From an uncultured bacterium (GTDB taxonomy: Bacteria > Bacteroidota > Bacteroidia > Bacteroidales > Bacteroidaceae): DNA of 14,658 nucleotides. The notes under the pieces are model-generated. The model searched no databases and had not been told where the DNA came from. It saw nothing but the letters and a program-made list of their open reading frames with translations. The first letter of the stretch is position 1. Each line of letters starts with the position of its first letter. Both the position numbers and the translations under genes were made by a program. Positions 1 through 6,622 of the stretch are shown in pieces. The DNA lies in contig CAJMQV010000036.1 of assembly GCA_905215575.1 (NCBI GenBank), positions 1 to 14,658 of the forward strand. Reading direction: 5' to 3'.

Positions 1-918
1 AACCACCTGGATCGGAGCCAACTTCGGAGGCAACACCAGACCATTGTCGTCAGAGTGAGTCATAATCAAGGCACCCATCAGACGGGTTGACACACCCCAT
101 GAGGTAGCCCAGGCATATTCCAGCTTGTTCTCCTTATTGATAAACTGCACATCGAAAGCCTTTCCGAAGTTCTGTCCCAAGAAGTGAGAAGTACCGCTCT
201 GCAAAGCCTTTCCGTCCTGCATCATCGCTTCAATGGTATAGGTATCCAAAGCACCGGCAAAACGCTCGGTTTCGCTCTTCACACCCTGAACCACCGGAAC
301 GGCCATATATTTCTCGGCAAAGTCGGCATATACCTTCAACATCTGCTTGGCACGGTCTTCAGCCTCCTCACGGGTCGCGTGAGCGGTGTGACCTTCCTGC
401 CACAGGAACTCGGCAGTACGCAGGAACAGACGGGTACGCATCTCCCAACGCATCACGTTACACCACTGGTTGCACAACACCGGCAGGTCACGATAACTCT
501 GAATCCAGTTGCGGAATGTATTCCAGATAATGGTTTCAGAAGTAGGACGGATAATCAGTTCTTCCTCCAGTTTTGCAGCCGGATCAACAACTACTCCGTT
601 TTTCTCCTCGTTGGTTTTCAAACGGTAATGAGTCACCACAGCACATTCCTTGGCAAAACCTTCGACATGCTCTGCCTCTTTGCTCAAAAATGATTTCGGG
701 ATCAACAAAGGGAAATAAGCGTTCTGTACACCGGTTTCCTTGAACTTGTCGTCCAGAATACGCTGCATTTTCTCCCAAATGGCATAACCGTAAGGCTTGA
801 TTACCATACAGCCACGCACGTCAGACTGCTCAGCCAAATCGGCTTTTACTACCAGCTCATTATACCATTGAGAATAATTTTCACTTCTCTTTGTCAGATT
901 TTTCAGTTCTTTCGCCAT
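1..918 (-). CDS. proS: Prolyl-tRNA synthetase, N-terminal 306 residues (gene runs off the window)
   Basis: This class II aminoacyl-tRNA synthetase charges tRNA-Pro with proline in the cytoplasm. The reading frame is open from the ATG at 918 to the window edge, so the C-terminal part is missing; relatives are roughly 500 residues. The start MAKELKNLTKRSENYSQWY is typical of the archaeal/eukaryotic-like ProRS group, which lacks the inserted editing domain of the E. coli type. Visible landmarks are a motif 1 region around residues 37-74, the proline-site RPTSET at 124-129, class II motif 2 with RWEMRTRLFLRTAEFLWQE at 157-175, and TSHFLGQNFGKAFDVQF at 243-259. No stop or frameshift interrupts the frame. 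A TAnnTTTG element lies about 28 bp upstream of the start, giving a short leader. The gene is divergent from the neighbouring OmpA-like lipoprotein. Confidence 0.97.
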   Translation of the reverse strand, partial: MAKELKNLTKRSENYSQWYNELVVKADLAEQSDVRGCMVIKPYGYAIWEKMQRILDDKFKETGVQNAYFPLLIPKSFLSKEAEHVEGFAKECAVVTHYRLKTNEEKNGVVVDPAAKLEEELIIRPTSETIIWNTFRNWIQSYRDLPVLCNQWCNVMRWEMRTRLFLRTAEFLWQEGHTAHATREEAEDRAKQMLKVYADFAEKYMAVPVVQGVKSETERFAGALDTYTIEAMMQDGKALQSGTSHFLGQNFGKAFDVQFINKENKLEYAWATSWGVSTRLMGALIMTHSDDNGLVLPPKLAPIQVV

Positions 919-945
919 AATTACATTTCAAGTTATTTATTTGTG

Positions 946-953
946 CAAAATTA
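946..953 (-). promoter_or_regulatory. -7 promoter element for proS
   Basis: On the minus strand this reads TAATTTTG, a full match to the Bacteroidetes -7 consensus TAnnTTTG. It would place transcription start near 942, leaving a leader of about 24 nt before the ATG at 918. I see no convincing TTTG-type -33 element at the usual distance. Confidence 0.6.
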
Positions 954-971
954 CAAAAAAGTTTTTATTCC

Positions 972-1003
972 TTGTGTGAAAAGGAAAAAATGTCTTATCT
1001 TTG
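972..1003 (+). promoter_or_regulatory. Promoter of the OmpA-like lipoprotein/mtgA unit
   Basis: TATCTTTG at 996-1003 matches the Bacteroidetes -7 consensus exactly. A TTG at 972-974 sits 21 bp upstream in the -33 position. Predicted start of transcription is near 1007, about 34 nt before the ATG at 1041. This argues against an in-frame ATG at 972, which would lie at the promoter. Confidence 0.65.
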
Positions 1004-1040
1004 CCACCGTTTTGAAGAATTTTTAATTTTAAAGTTAACT

Positions 1041-1763
1041 ATGAAAGGAATGAAATTAACAGCAGGTTTTCTCTGCTTTTCATTAGTTTTGAGTAGCTGT
1101 GGTATGTCAAACACAGGAAAAGGCTCATTAATCGGTGCAGGTGGTGGTGCCGCTTTAGGTTCATTGGTAGGTGCTTTGGCCAGCCAGAACAAAGGTAAAG
1201 GCGCTGCAATTGGTGCAGCTGTAGGTACAGCAGTAGGTGTTACCGCAGGTGCGTTGATCGGTAAGAAGATGGATAAGGCTAAGGCTGAGGCTGAAAAGAT
1301 TGCCAATGCTGAAGTAGAAAGCGTAACTGACGCAAACGGTTTGCAGGCTGTAAAGGTTACCTTCGATTCAGGTATCCTGTTCAACACCAGCAGCTCTACT
1401 TTGAGCACAACCGCACAGTCTTCACTGAAGAATTTTGCAACCAACGTATTGCTCCAGAATACAGATATGGACGTAGCTATCAAGGGCTATACAGACAACC
1501 AGGGATGGAAGAACAGCACTGCAGAGCAGAGCGTACAGAAGAACATCACTCTGTCATTGCAGCGTGCACAGGCTGTTGAGTCTTACCTGAAAGGTCAGGG
1601 CGTAGGCTCAGCACAGATCAAGTCTGTTGAAGGATTGGGCGAGGCTAATCCGGTAGCAGACAACTCTACTGCAGCTGGTCGTCAGGAGAATCGTCGTGTA
1701 GAGGTTTATTTGTATGCCAGCGAGGCTATGATCAAGGCCGCTGAAGCTGAAGCTTCCAAATAA
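1041..1763 (+). CDS. Glycine-zipper / OmpA-family outer-membrane lipoprotein
   Basis: This is a predicted outer-membrane lipoprotein of 240 residues that anchors the envelope to peptidoglycan. The signal peptide ends in lipobox LSSC, with Cys20 as the lipidated residue. Residues 27-75 form a glycine zipper (repeated GxxxG such as GAGGGAALGSLVGAL), a short membrane-associating hairpin. After a charged Lys/Ala/Glu linker, residues 105-225 form an OmpA C-terminal domain with GYTDNQG at 149-155, LSLQRAQAV at 171-179 and NRRVEVYL at 217-224. These contain the Asp and Arg positions that bind diaminopimelate in this family. An in-frame ATG at 972 would add 23 hydrophilic residues and lies at the promoter, so ATG 1041 is preferred; ATG 1050 is also possible. 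mtgA follows after 25 bp and is probably cotranscribed. The exact role is not known from sequence. Confidence 0.93.
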   Translation: MKGMKLTAGFLCFSLVLSSCGMSNTGKGSLIGAGGGAALGSLVGALASQNKGKGAAIGAAVGTAVGVTAGALIGKKMDKAKAEAEKIANAEVESVTDANGLQAVKVTFDSGILFNTSSSTLSTTAQSSLKNFATNVLLQNTDMDVAIKGYTDNQGWKNSTAEQSVQKNITLSLQRAQAVESYLKGQGVGSAQIKSVEGLGEANPVADNSTAAGRQENRRVEVYLYASEAMIKAAEAEASK

Positions 1764-1788
1764 ATCATCCAGTAAAAAAATAAAAATC

Positions 1789-2490
1789 ATGTTTCACGCT
1801 TTGAAACGGATTCAAAAAGTATTGCAATGGATTGTACTTCTGTTCTTTGGAAGTACAATCCTTGCTGTTTTAATATATCGCTTCGCGCCGGTTCCCGTCA
1901 CACCGCTGATGCTGATCCGTTGCGCCCAACAAATGACACACGGTGAAAAGGTGCGCCTGAAACATCATTGGGTACCACTGGACAGTATTTCCAAATACCT
2001 TCCTGTAGCTGTCATGGCATCAGAAGACCAACGCTTCATGACCCATCACGGTTTTGATATGGTTGAGATTCAGAATGCTTTGGAAGAGCGCGAACAGGGA
2101 AAACGCATCCGCGGAGGAAGTACTATCAGCCAGCAAACAGCAAAGAACGTATTTCTCTGGCCAACCTCTTCGTGGGTTCGAAAAGGCTTTGAGGCATACT
2201 TTACGGTACTGATCGAATTGGTTTGGAGCAAAGAACGCATCATGGAGGTATATTTGAACTCTATCGAGATGGGAGATGGCATTTATGGTGCCGAAGCTGT
2301 GGCACAACAGCATTTTGGCCGTTCGGCCGCAAATCTGACCCGTGCCAACTGCGCCTTGATAGCAGCGACACTACCCAACCCGTTAAAGTTCAGCTCTAAA
2401 GATCCGTCACGCTACATGCTAAAACGGCAAACTGCCATTATGCGGCAGATGAAACACATTGATCTGCTTCCGGTACATCAAAACAAATAG
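1789..2490 (+). CDS. mtgA: Monofunctional biosynthetic peptidoglycan transglycosylase
   Basis: This GT51 glycosyltransferase polymerises lipid II into glycan strands on the outer face of the inner membrane, without a transpeptidase domain. Its 233 residues match the usual length. A single N-terminal membrane anchor spans about 12-30. The GT51 motifs are all present: ASEDQRFMTHHGFD at 77-90 with catalytic Glu79, RGGSTISQQTAKN at 108-120, and EVYLNSIEMGDGIYGAEA at 153-170. The gene sits 25 bp behind the OmpA-like lipoprotein, with no TAnnTTTG in the gap, so it is probably read from the upstream promoter. Its stop is 2 bp from the stop of the convergent DUF1460 gene. A 12-bp perfect inverted repeat falls in the codons for the membrane anchor (see separate entry). 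Confidence 0.96.
   Translation: MFHALKRIQKVLQWIVLLFFGSTILAVLIYRFAPVPVTPLMLIRCAQQMTHGEKVRLKHHWVPLDSISKYLPVAVMASEDQRFMTHHGFDMVEIQNALEEREQGKRIRGGSTISQQTAKNVFLWPTSSWVRKGFEAYFTVLIELVWSKERIMEVYLNSIEMGDGIYGAEAVAQQHFGRSAANLTRANCALIAATLPNPLKFSSKDPSRYMLKRQTAIMRQMKHIDLLPVHQNK
1829..1861 (+). repeat. Perfect 12-bp inverted repeat inside the start of mtgA
   Basis: GGATTGTACTTC at 1829-1840 and GAAGTACAATCC at 1850-1861 are exact reverse complements around a 9-nt loop, about 40 nt into mtgA. A T-rich stretch (TTGCTGTTTTAATAT) follows. The repeat is certain; a role as attenuator or mRNA processing site between the lipoprotein and mtgA is inference. Confidence 0.6.
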
Positions 2491-2492
2491 TT

Positions 2493-3371
2493 TTAATACA
2501 CCCGTATAACACGGATACCAGTCAGCATCTGTTGCTTCTGGAGATAAGCTGTCAAGGAAAGAGGTTCCAATACAACCTTTTTCCTTAAACTGGAAGCATG
2601 GATAAAATGCCACTCCCCTTTTGTTTTACACAAAAGACCAACATGCGCAATATCCAGTCCGGAACGCTTGGTAACAAAGGCTACAATATCCCCGTCCTTC
2701 AGACATTGCAAATCTTTTCCGGCCTGCGTCATTTTTCCCTTAGGCAGAAACCAAACCTTCTGTCCGGAAGCAGCCTGCTCTTTTTCAAGAACCAGTTTGC
2801 GCATTTCCGGACTACACTGTAATTGTGGGTAGCGGTCCGCATGACGGCTCATATAGTCCAATTTGATGTTCAATGGGGATAATACGGAGCCTTTGACAAC
2901 GGGTCCTTCACGAAACACATCCCATACCAGTCCTTGACTCTGGTTGCTTTGTATCCACTCCGTAAAGTAATGGTTTCGGGACGCATACCCTGACCGGATA
3001 CCATCCGTATAACGAATCCGCTCCAGAGCCTCACAAAAATCATAAAAAGATGTACTTCCCCGTCCGGAAGTCAAAGCCAAAGCGGTTACATTCTCCACAA
3101 AGGTAGTGCAATCCAATTCCTGCAGATTAACCACCAATCTTTCATCTTTATTCTTTTCCAACGTGGCACCGACATAAGGGCGACCCAGAAATTTTTTCGC
3201 AAAGAAAAGCATCCGGTCTTCCTTGATATATTTCTTTTGTGCTTCTTCCAGCCATTGTACCACCTGCAACGAGTCCTCCGTTGTATAATCCACTTCTGAA
3301 AGTGATAATGCGCGCAGCGACGAACTACCCAATCCAAAGAATAAAACCAACAAAAATAGTGAATACCGCAT
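2493..3371 (-). CDS. DUF1460 family NlpC/P60-like cell-wall amidase/peptidase
   Basis: This 292-residue exported protein belongs to the DUF1460 (N-acetylmuramoyl-L-alanine amidase-like) family, whose fold resembles NlpC/P60 cysteine peptidases acting on peptidoglycan fragments. The start at 3371 (MRYSLFLLVLFFGLG) gives a hydrophobic signal sequence ending near SLRALS. An upstream in-frame ATG at 3473 would add 34 residues overlapping the opposite promoter and is unlikely. The likely nucleophile is Cys88 in LDCTTFVENV, with His243 in DIAHVGLL and His258 in FIHASS as candidate partners; GDIVAF at 227-232 is also typical. It is transcribed against mtgA, with 2 bp between the stop codons. Assignment to the family is strong; the exact bond cleaved is not shown by sequence. 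Confidence 0.88.
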   Translation of the reverse strand: MRYSLFLLVLFFGLGSSSLRALSLSEVDYTTEDSLQVVQWLEEAQKKYIKEDRMLFFAKKFLGRPYVGATLEKNKDERLVVNLQELDCTTFVENVTALALTSGRGSTSFYDFCEALERIRYTDGIRSGYASRNHYFTEWIQSNQSQGLVWDVFREGPVVKGSVLSPLNIKLDYMSRHADRYPQLQCSPEMRKLVLEKEQAASGQKVWFLPKGKMTQAGKDLQCLKDGDIVAFVTKRSGLDIAHVGLLCKTKGEWHFIHASSLRKKVVLEPLSLTAYLQKQQMLTGIRVIRVY

Positions 3372-3399
3372 AACTATAAATCTTTTATAAATCCAAATA

Positions 3400-3407
3400 C
3401 AAAAATA
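3400..3407 (-). promoter_or_regulatory. -7 promoter element for the DUF1460 gene
   Basis: The minus strand reads TATTTTTG, matching TAnnTTTG. Predicted transcription start is near 3396, 25 nt before the ATG at 3371. No clear -33 element is seen. It supports the shorter start of this gene. Confidence 0.55.
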
Positions 3408-3439
3408 TGGAGAAAAAACGGTACTCATAAAAAAACAAC

Positions 3440-3447
3440 TAACTTTG
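3440..3447 (+). promoter_or_regulatory. -7 promoter element abutting the DUF5103 start codon
   Basis: TAACTTTG matches TAnnTTTG exactly, but its last base is only 4 bp upstream of the ATG at 3452. If used, it would give an essentially leaderless mRNA. There is no obvious -33 TTTG at the expected distance, so the assignment is tentative. Confidence 0.45.
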
Positions 3448-3451
3448 TGGC

Positions 3452-4708
3452 ATGAAAAAAACAATCTATACACTCATCATTCTTCTTTTTTCTCTGTGCC
3501 CGTTACAAGCGCAGAACTCACGTGTGTATTCCGATCATATAAAAACCTTGCAAGTTATAGCAAACAAGGATATATTATTGCCGCCCATTATTAATTTAGG
3601 TGGCAACAACACCATAGATATCGGCTTTGATATTCTCAGTCACGACTACCACCGACTCATCTATAAAGTGGAGCATTGCAACGCAGACTGGACTCCATCT
3701 ACCGAAATCTTTGAATCGGACTATCTGGAAGGCTTCAACGGACAGGTAATCGAGGACGTGGAAACCAGTTTCAATACCAATCTGCTCTACTCACACTATC
3801 ACGTACAGATTCCCAACGAAGACCTGTCCCTAAAATTATCCGGCAATTACAAAGTGCATGTGTTTCGGGATGAGGACGGAGCAGACCCGGAGCAACCTCT
3901 TCTTACCGCATGCTTTTCCGTTGTTGAACCGGAAGTAGGAATCAGTGCAAGTGTATCAACAAATACAGAAATTGATTTCAACAAAACCCATCAGCAGGTA
4001 AGCTTCTCCATCAATTACGGAACACTTACCGTAAACGATCCGATACGGGAACTGAAAACCGTTGTCATGCAAAACCGGCGCACTGACAACTGGGTATTAA
4101 ACCCCAAACCGGATATCCAGAAAGTAAACACACTGGAATATCTGCACAACCGCCAACTTATTTTCGATGCCGGCAACGAGTTTCATAAATTTGAAATATT
4201 AGGATTCAACCGTGCCAATATGAATGTTGACCAGATCAAATGGCACGATCCCTACTATCATATCATCTTAAATGAAGACCGCCCCCAAAAGAACTATATT
4301 TTTGAGAACGATCAGAACGGCGCTTCCGTGGTCCGTAATGAAGACAATATAGATAATGAAACCTCTACAGAATATGTATGGGTTCACTTTTCGCTGAAGG
4401 CCCCCGAGATGAGTCAAGGAAATGTCTATATCGCAGGAAACTGGACTTACAACCAGTTCATCCCGCAATACAGAATGTCCTACAACCGGGAACTGCAAGC
4501 CTACGAAGCCTCATTACTTTTAAAACAAGGCTATTACAACTATCAGTATCTGTATGTGGCTCCCGGAAGCACGCGTGGAGAAAGCCTCATTGACGGTAGC
4601 TTCTACCAGACTGAGAACGAATATATCATCTTGGTATACCAGCGCCCGACAGGCGAACGCTACGACCGGCTGGTGGGATACCGCAAGATGAATTTTCTGG
4701 GCCGATAA
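3452..4708 (+). CDS. DUF5103 / type 9 secretion plug-like exported protein
   Basis: This is a 418-residue exported protein of the DUF5103 family, now named for the T9SS 'plug' protein that closes the SprA translocon in Flavobacterium. A signal peptide covers residues 1-21 (cleavage after PLQA). The rest is beta-rich with no membrane helix. Family hallmarks include RLIYKVEHCNADWTPS at about 68-83, ending in a strongly conserved C-terminal block GSFYQTENEYIILVYQR around 382-398 followed by GERYDRLVGY. The length fits the family. No other T9SS gene is visible here, and Bacteroides generally lack a classical complete T9SS, so its function in this organism is open. The ATG at 3452 is the only start that preserves the signal peptide. 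Confidence 0.85.
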   Translation: MKKTIYTLIILLFSLCPLQAQNSRVYSDHIKTLQVIANKDILLPPIINLGGNNTIDIGFDILSHDYHRLIYKVEHCNADWTPSTEIFESDYLEGFNGQVIEDVETSFNTNLLYSHYHVQIPNEDLSLKLSGNYKVHVFRDEDGADPEQPLLTACFSVVEPEVGISASVSTNTEIDFNKTHQQVSFSINYGTLTVNDPIRELKTVVMQNRRTDNWVLNPKPDIQKVNTLEYLHNRQLIFDAGNEFHKFEILGFNRANMNVDQIKWHDPYYHIILNEDRPQKNYIFENDQNGASVVRNEDNIDNETSTEYVWVHFSLKAPEMSQGNVYIAGNWTYNQFIPQYRMSYNRELQAYEASLLLKQGYYNYQYLYVAPGSTRGESLIDGSFYQTENEYIILVYQRPTGERYDRLVGYRKMNFLGR

Positions 4709-4718
4709 AAAGTCTTAA

Positions 4719-4740
4719 AAATATTCTCATAAGAATATTT
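4719..4740 (+). terminator. AT-rich hairpin after the DUF5103 gene
   Basis: AAATATTCT at 4719-4727 pairs with AGAATATTT at 4732-4740 around a 4-nt loop, 10 bp after the stop codon. It lacks a GC-rich stem and a T tract on the plus strand, so it is at best a weak terminator or mRNA-end hairpin. Confidence 0.35.
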
Positions 4741-4770
4741 AAAAGCGGTTCAAGGTATCGGCAAAAGCAT

Positions 4771-4778
4771 TAACTTTG
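4771..4778 (+). promoter_or_regulatory. -7 promoter element for the hydroxyacid dehydrogenase/TRIC operon
   Basis: TAACTTTG matches TAnnTTTG. Predicted start of transcription is near 4782, leaving about 26 nt before the ATG at 4808. No strong -33 element is apparent. Confidence 0.55.
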
Positions 4779-4807
4779 CAATCCAATTTTTTAAGCGTAT
4801 AAAAAAA

Positions 4808-5761
4808 ATGAACATTGTAGTATTAGACGGTTACGGACTGAATCCCGGAGATTTAACCTGGGATTCGATCAAAGCATTAGGCCAGTTAACAGTATATGAC
4901 CGCACCAGCGATCAGGAAATTGTACGCCGGGCCGCAAATGCCGACATCATTCTCACCAACAAAACCATCCTTACAGCCGGGACTCTGCAAAGTCTGCCAA
5001 AACTGAAATATATAGGTATACTTTCCACCGGATACAATGTTGTCGATATAGAGGCTGCCAAAGGAAATGGAATCGTGGTGTGCAACATTCCGACATACAG
5101 TACTGCCTCTGTTGCCCAAATGACCTTTGCTCACCTGCTGAACATTACCAACCAAGTGGGACATTATGCAGAAGAAAACCGAAACGGACGCTGGAATTCT
5201 TCTTTGGACTTCTGTTACTGGGACTCCCCTATCATGGAACTGGCCGGCAAAAAGTTCGGAATCATCGGCTTGGGACATATCGGTCAGGCCGTTGCACGAA
5301 TCGCACAGGCTTTCGGCATGGAAGTATACGCATATACATCACGCACTTCCGATTCACTGCCCGAAGGCATCAAAAAAGCAGAGTTCGAGGAATTATTCCG
5401 AGAATGCGATATCGTCAGTCTGCATTGTCCGCTAACAACCGGCACCCGACAGATCATCAACAGCGAAAGTCTTTCACTCATGAAACCTTCAGCCATTCTG
5501 ATCAACACCGGACGCGGACATCTGGTCAACGAGCAGGATTTGACAGAGGCCCTCAACAATGGTCAAATTGCCGCTTATGGAGCCGATGTGCTCTGTGTGG
5601 AACCGGCAATCCCGACCAACCCTCTGCTCACAGCCAAGAATGTTTATCTCACACCGCATATCGCATGGGCCTCAACCGAAGCACGCAAGCGACTGATGGA
5701 CATTTGCACTGAAAACATAAAAGCCTTTATAAACGGTAAACCACAAAACGTCATTCAATAA
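4808..5761 (+). CDS. D-2-hydroxyacid dehydrogenase (glycerate dehydrogenase-like)
   Basis: This 317-residue NAD(P)-dependent oxidoreductase interconverts a 2-oxoacid and a D-2-hydroxyacid. It most resembles hydroxypyruvate reductase/glycerate dehydrogenase. The nucleotide-binding Rossmann motif GLGHIG is at 154-159, and the substrate/catalytic domain flanks it. The classic catalytic set is present: Arg236 in INTGRGHLVNE, Glu265 in ADVLCVEP and His284 in LTPHIAWAS. STGYNVVD at 73-80 is the conserved substrate-loop segment. The length is normal for the family. A TAnnTTTG promoter lies 30 bp upstream, and the TRIC-family gene starts 10 bp after the stop, suggesting an operon. Substrate choice between hydroxypyruvate, glyoxylate and others cannot be settled from sequence. 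Confidence 0.92.
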   Translation: MNIVVLDGYGLNPGDLTWDSIKALGQLTVYDRTSDQEIVRRAANADIILTNKTILTAGTLQSLPKLKYIGILSTGYNVVDIEAAKGNGIVVCNIPTYSTASVAQMTFAHLLNITNQVGHYAEENRNGRWNSSLDFCYWDSPIMELAGKKFGIIGLGHIGQAVARIAQAFGMEVYAYTSRTSDSLPEGIKKAEFEELFRECDIVSLHCPLTTGTRQIINSESLSLMKPSAILINTGRGHLVNEQDLTEALNNGQIAAYGADVLCVEPAIPTNPLLTAKNVYLTPHIAWASTEARKRLMDICTENIKAFINGKPQNVIQ

Positions 5762-5771
5762 TACTTCAAAA

Positions 5772-6437
5772 ATGCAAGAAATCCTGAACATTCTGCAAAC
5801 GATGGGTGAAGCGCTCCGTATTCCCGCATCGTTCGTAATCATCGAGTTTATCGGAACCTTTGCGTTTGCCATCTCGGGCATCCGCCTGGCTTCTGCCAAG
5901 AAGTTCGACTGGTTTGGTGCTTATATCGTAGGAATGGTTACTGCCATTGGTGGTGGTACAATCCGCGATGTCATGCTGGGGCTTCCGCCATTCTGGATGA
6001 CAAACTCCATATACATCATCTGCTGCGCTCTGGCCCTGTTCTATGTTATAGGCTTTGGAAAACATATTATCCGCCAGAACAGCACCTGGTTTATATTCGA
6101 CGCCATCGGCTTGGCCTTATTCAATATCATCGGTATTGAAAAGACGCTGAACATGGGATATCCGTTCTGGATGGCCATCATCATGGGAAGTATTACCGGT
6201 GCCGCAGGAGGTGTCATTCGTGATGTATTCATCAACGAAGTGCCACTGATCTTCCGAAAAGACATTTATGCCATGGCCTGTGTTGTAGGCGGTATTGTAT
6301 ATGTAATCTGTCACAAAATTGGACTTTCGGCTGAAATCAATGCTTTACTGTCTGGTGTCACCGTAGTCGTAATCCGAATATTGGCAGTACGCTTCCACTG
6401 GCAGTTGCCTGTACTGAAAGGCGAAAGCGAAGAATAA
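5772..6437 (+). CDS. TRIC / UPF0126 (YicG-like) seven-helix membrane protein
   Basis: This is a 221-residue inner-membrane protein of the trimeric intracellular cation channel / UPF0126 family. Bacterial members have been described as cation channels or as glycine transporters. The internal duplication is visible: GGGTIRDVMLG at 60-70 and AAGGVIRDVFINEVPL at 144-159, each following membrane helices. Helices fall roughly at 20-38, 46-63, 78-97, 106-121, 133-149, 166-181 and 189-206. It starts 10 bp after the hydroxyacid dehydrogenase and shares its promoter. That pairing could reflect linked glyoxylate/glycine or serine metabolism, but this is inference. A strong hairpin follows the stop codon. 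Confidence 0.88.
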   Translation: MQEILNILQTMGEALRIPASFVIIEFIGTFAFAISGIRLASAKKFDWFGAYIVGMVTAIGGGTIRDVMLGLPPFWMTNSIYIICCALALFYVIGFGKHIIRQNSTWFIFDAIGLALFNIIGIEKTLNMGYPFWMAIIMGSITGAAGGVIRDVFINEVPLIFRKDIYAMACVVGGIVYVICHKIGLSAEINALLSGVTVVVIRILAVRFHWQLPVLKGESEE

Positions 6438-6463
6438 CTTCTCATAATAAATTCCTCAAACAG

Positions 6464-6508
6464 AATCCCGCTGTACCTTCAGATTAATCTTGAAGATACA
6501 GCGGGATT
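6464..6508 (+). terminator. Hairpin terminator after the TRIC-family gene
   Basis: Arms 6464-6481 and 6491-6508 form an 18-bp stem with a single mismatch (6476/6496) and a 9-nt loop, followed by TCTTTAT. It lies 26 bp after the stop codon and ends the plus-strand operon. The stem core AATCCCGCTGTA/TACAGCGGGATT is perfect. It may also act for the convergent yihY transcript. Confidence 0.7.
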
Positions 6509-6622
6509 TCTTTATACATATTATAAATTCACGCTATAATCCGTTTTCCAGAAAATTCGGCAGCAGAATATCCGGACATGCAAAGATTTCCAACCACCGT
6601 TTTAAACAAACGGCTGGACAGA

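Noticed and set aside
184..693. A plus-strand open frame of 169 codons
   Set aside because: It lies wholly opposite proS, which has all its synthetase motifs on the minus strand; the plus-strand product resembles no family and has no promoter.
972..1040. A longer N-terminus for the OmpA-like lipoprotein from ATG 972
   Set aside because: It would begin at the -33 position of a good promoter and put 23 hydrophilic residues before the lipoprotein signal peptide.
3372..3473. A longer N-terminus for the DUF1460 protein from ATG 3473
   Set aside because: The extension overlaps the divergent DUF5103 start and both -7 elements, and it would bury the signal sequence.
6597..6613. Hairpin CCGTTT/AAACGG after yihY as its terminator
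   Set aside because: The stem is only 6 bp and no T tract follows on the minus strand; the larger hairpin at 6464-6508 is a better candidate.
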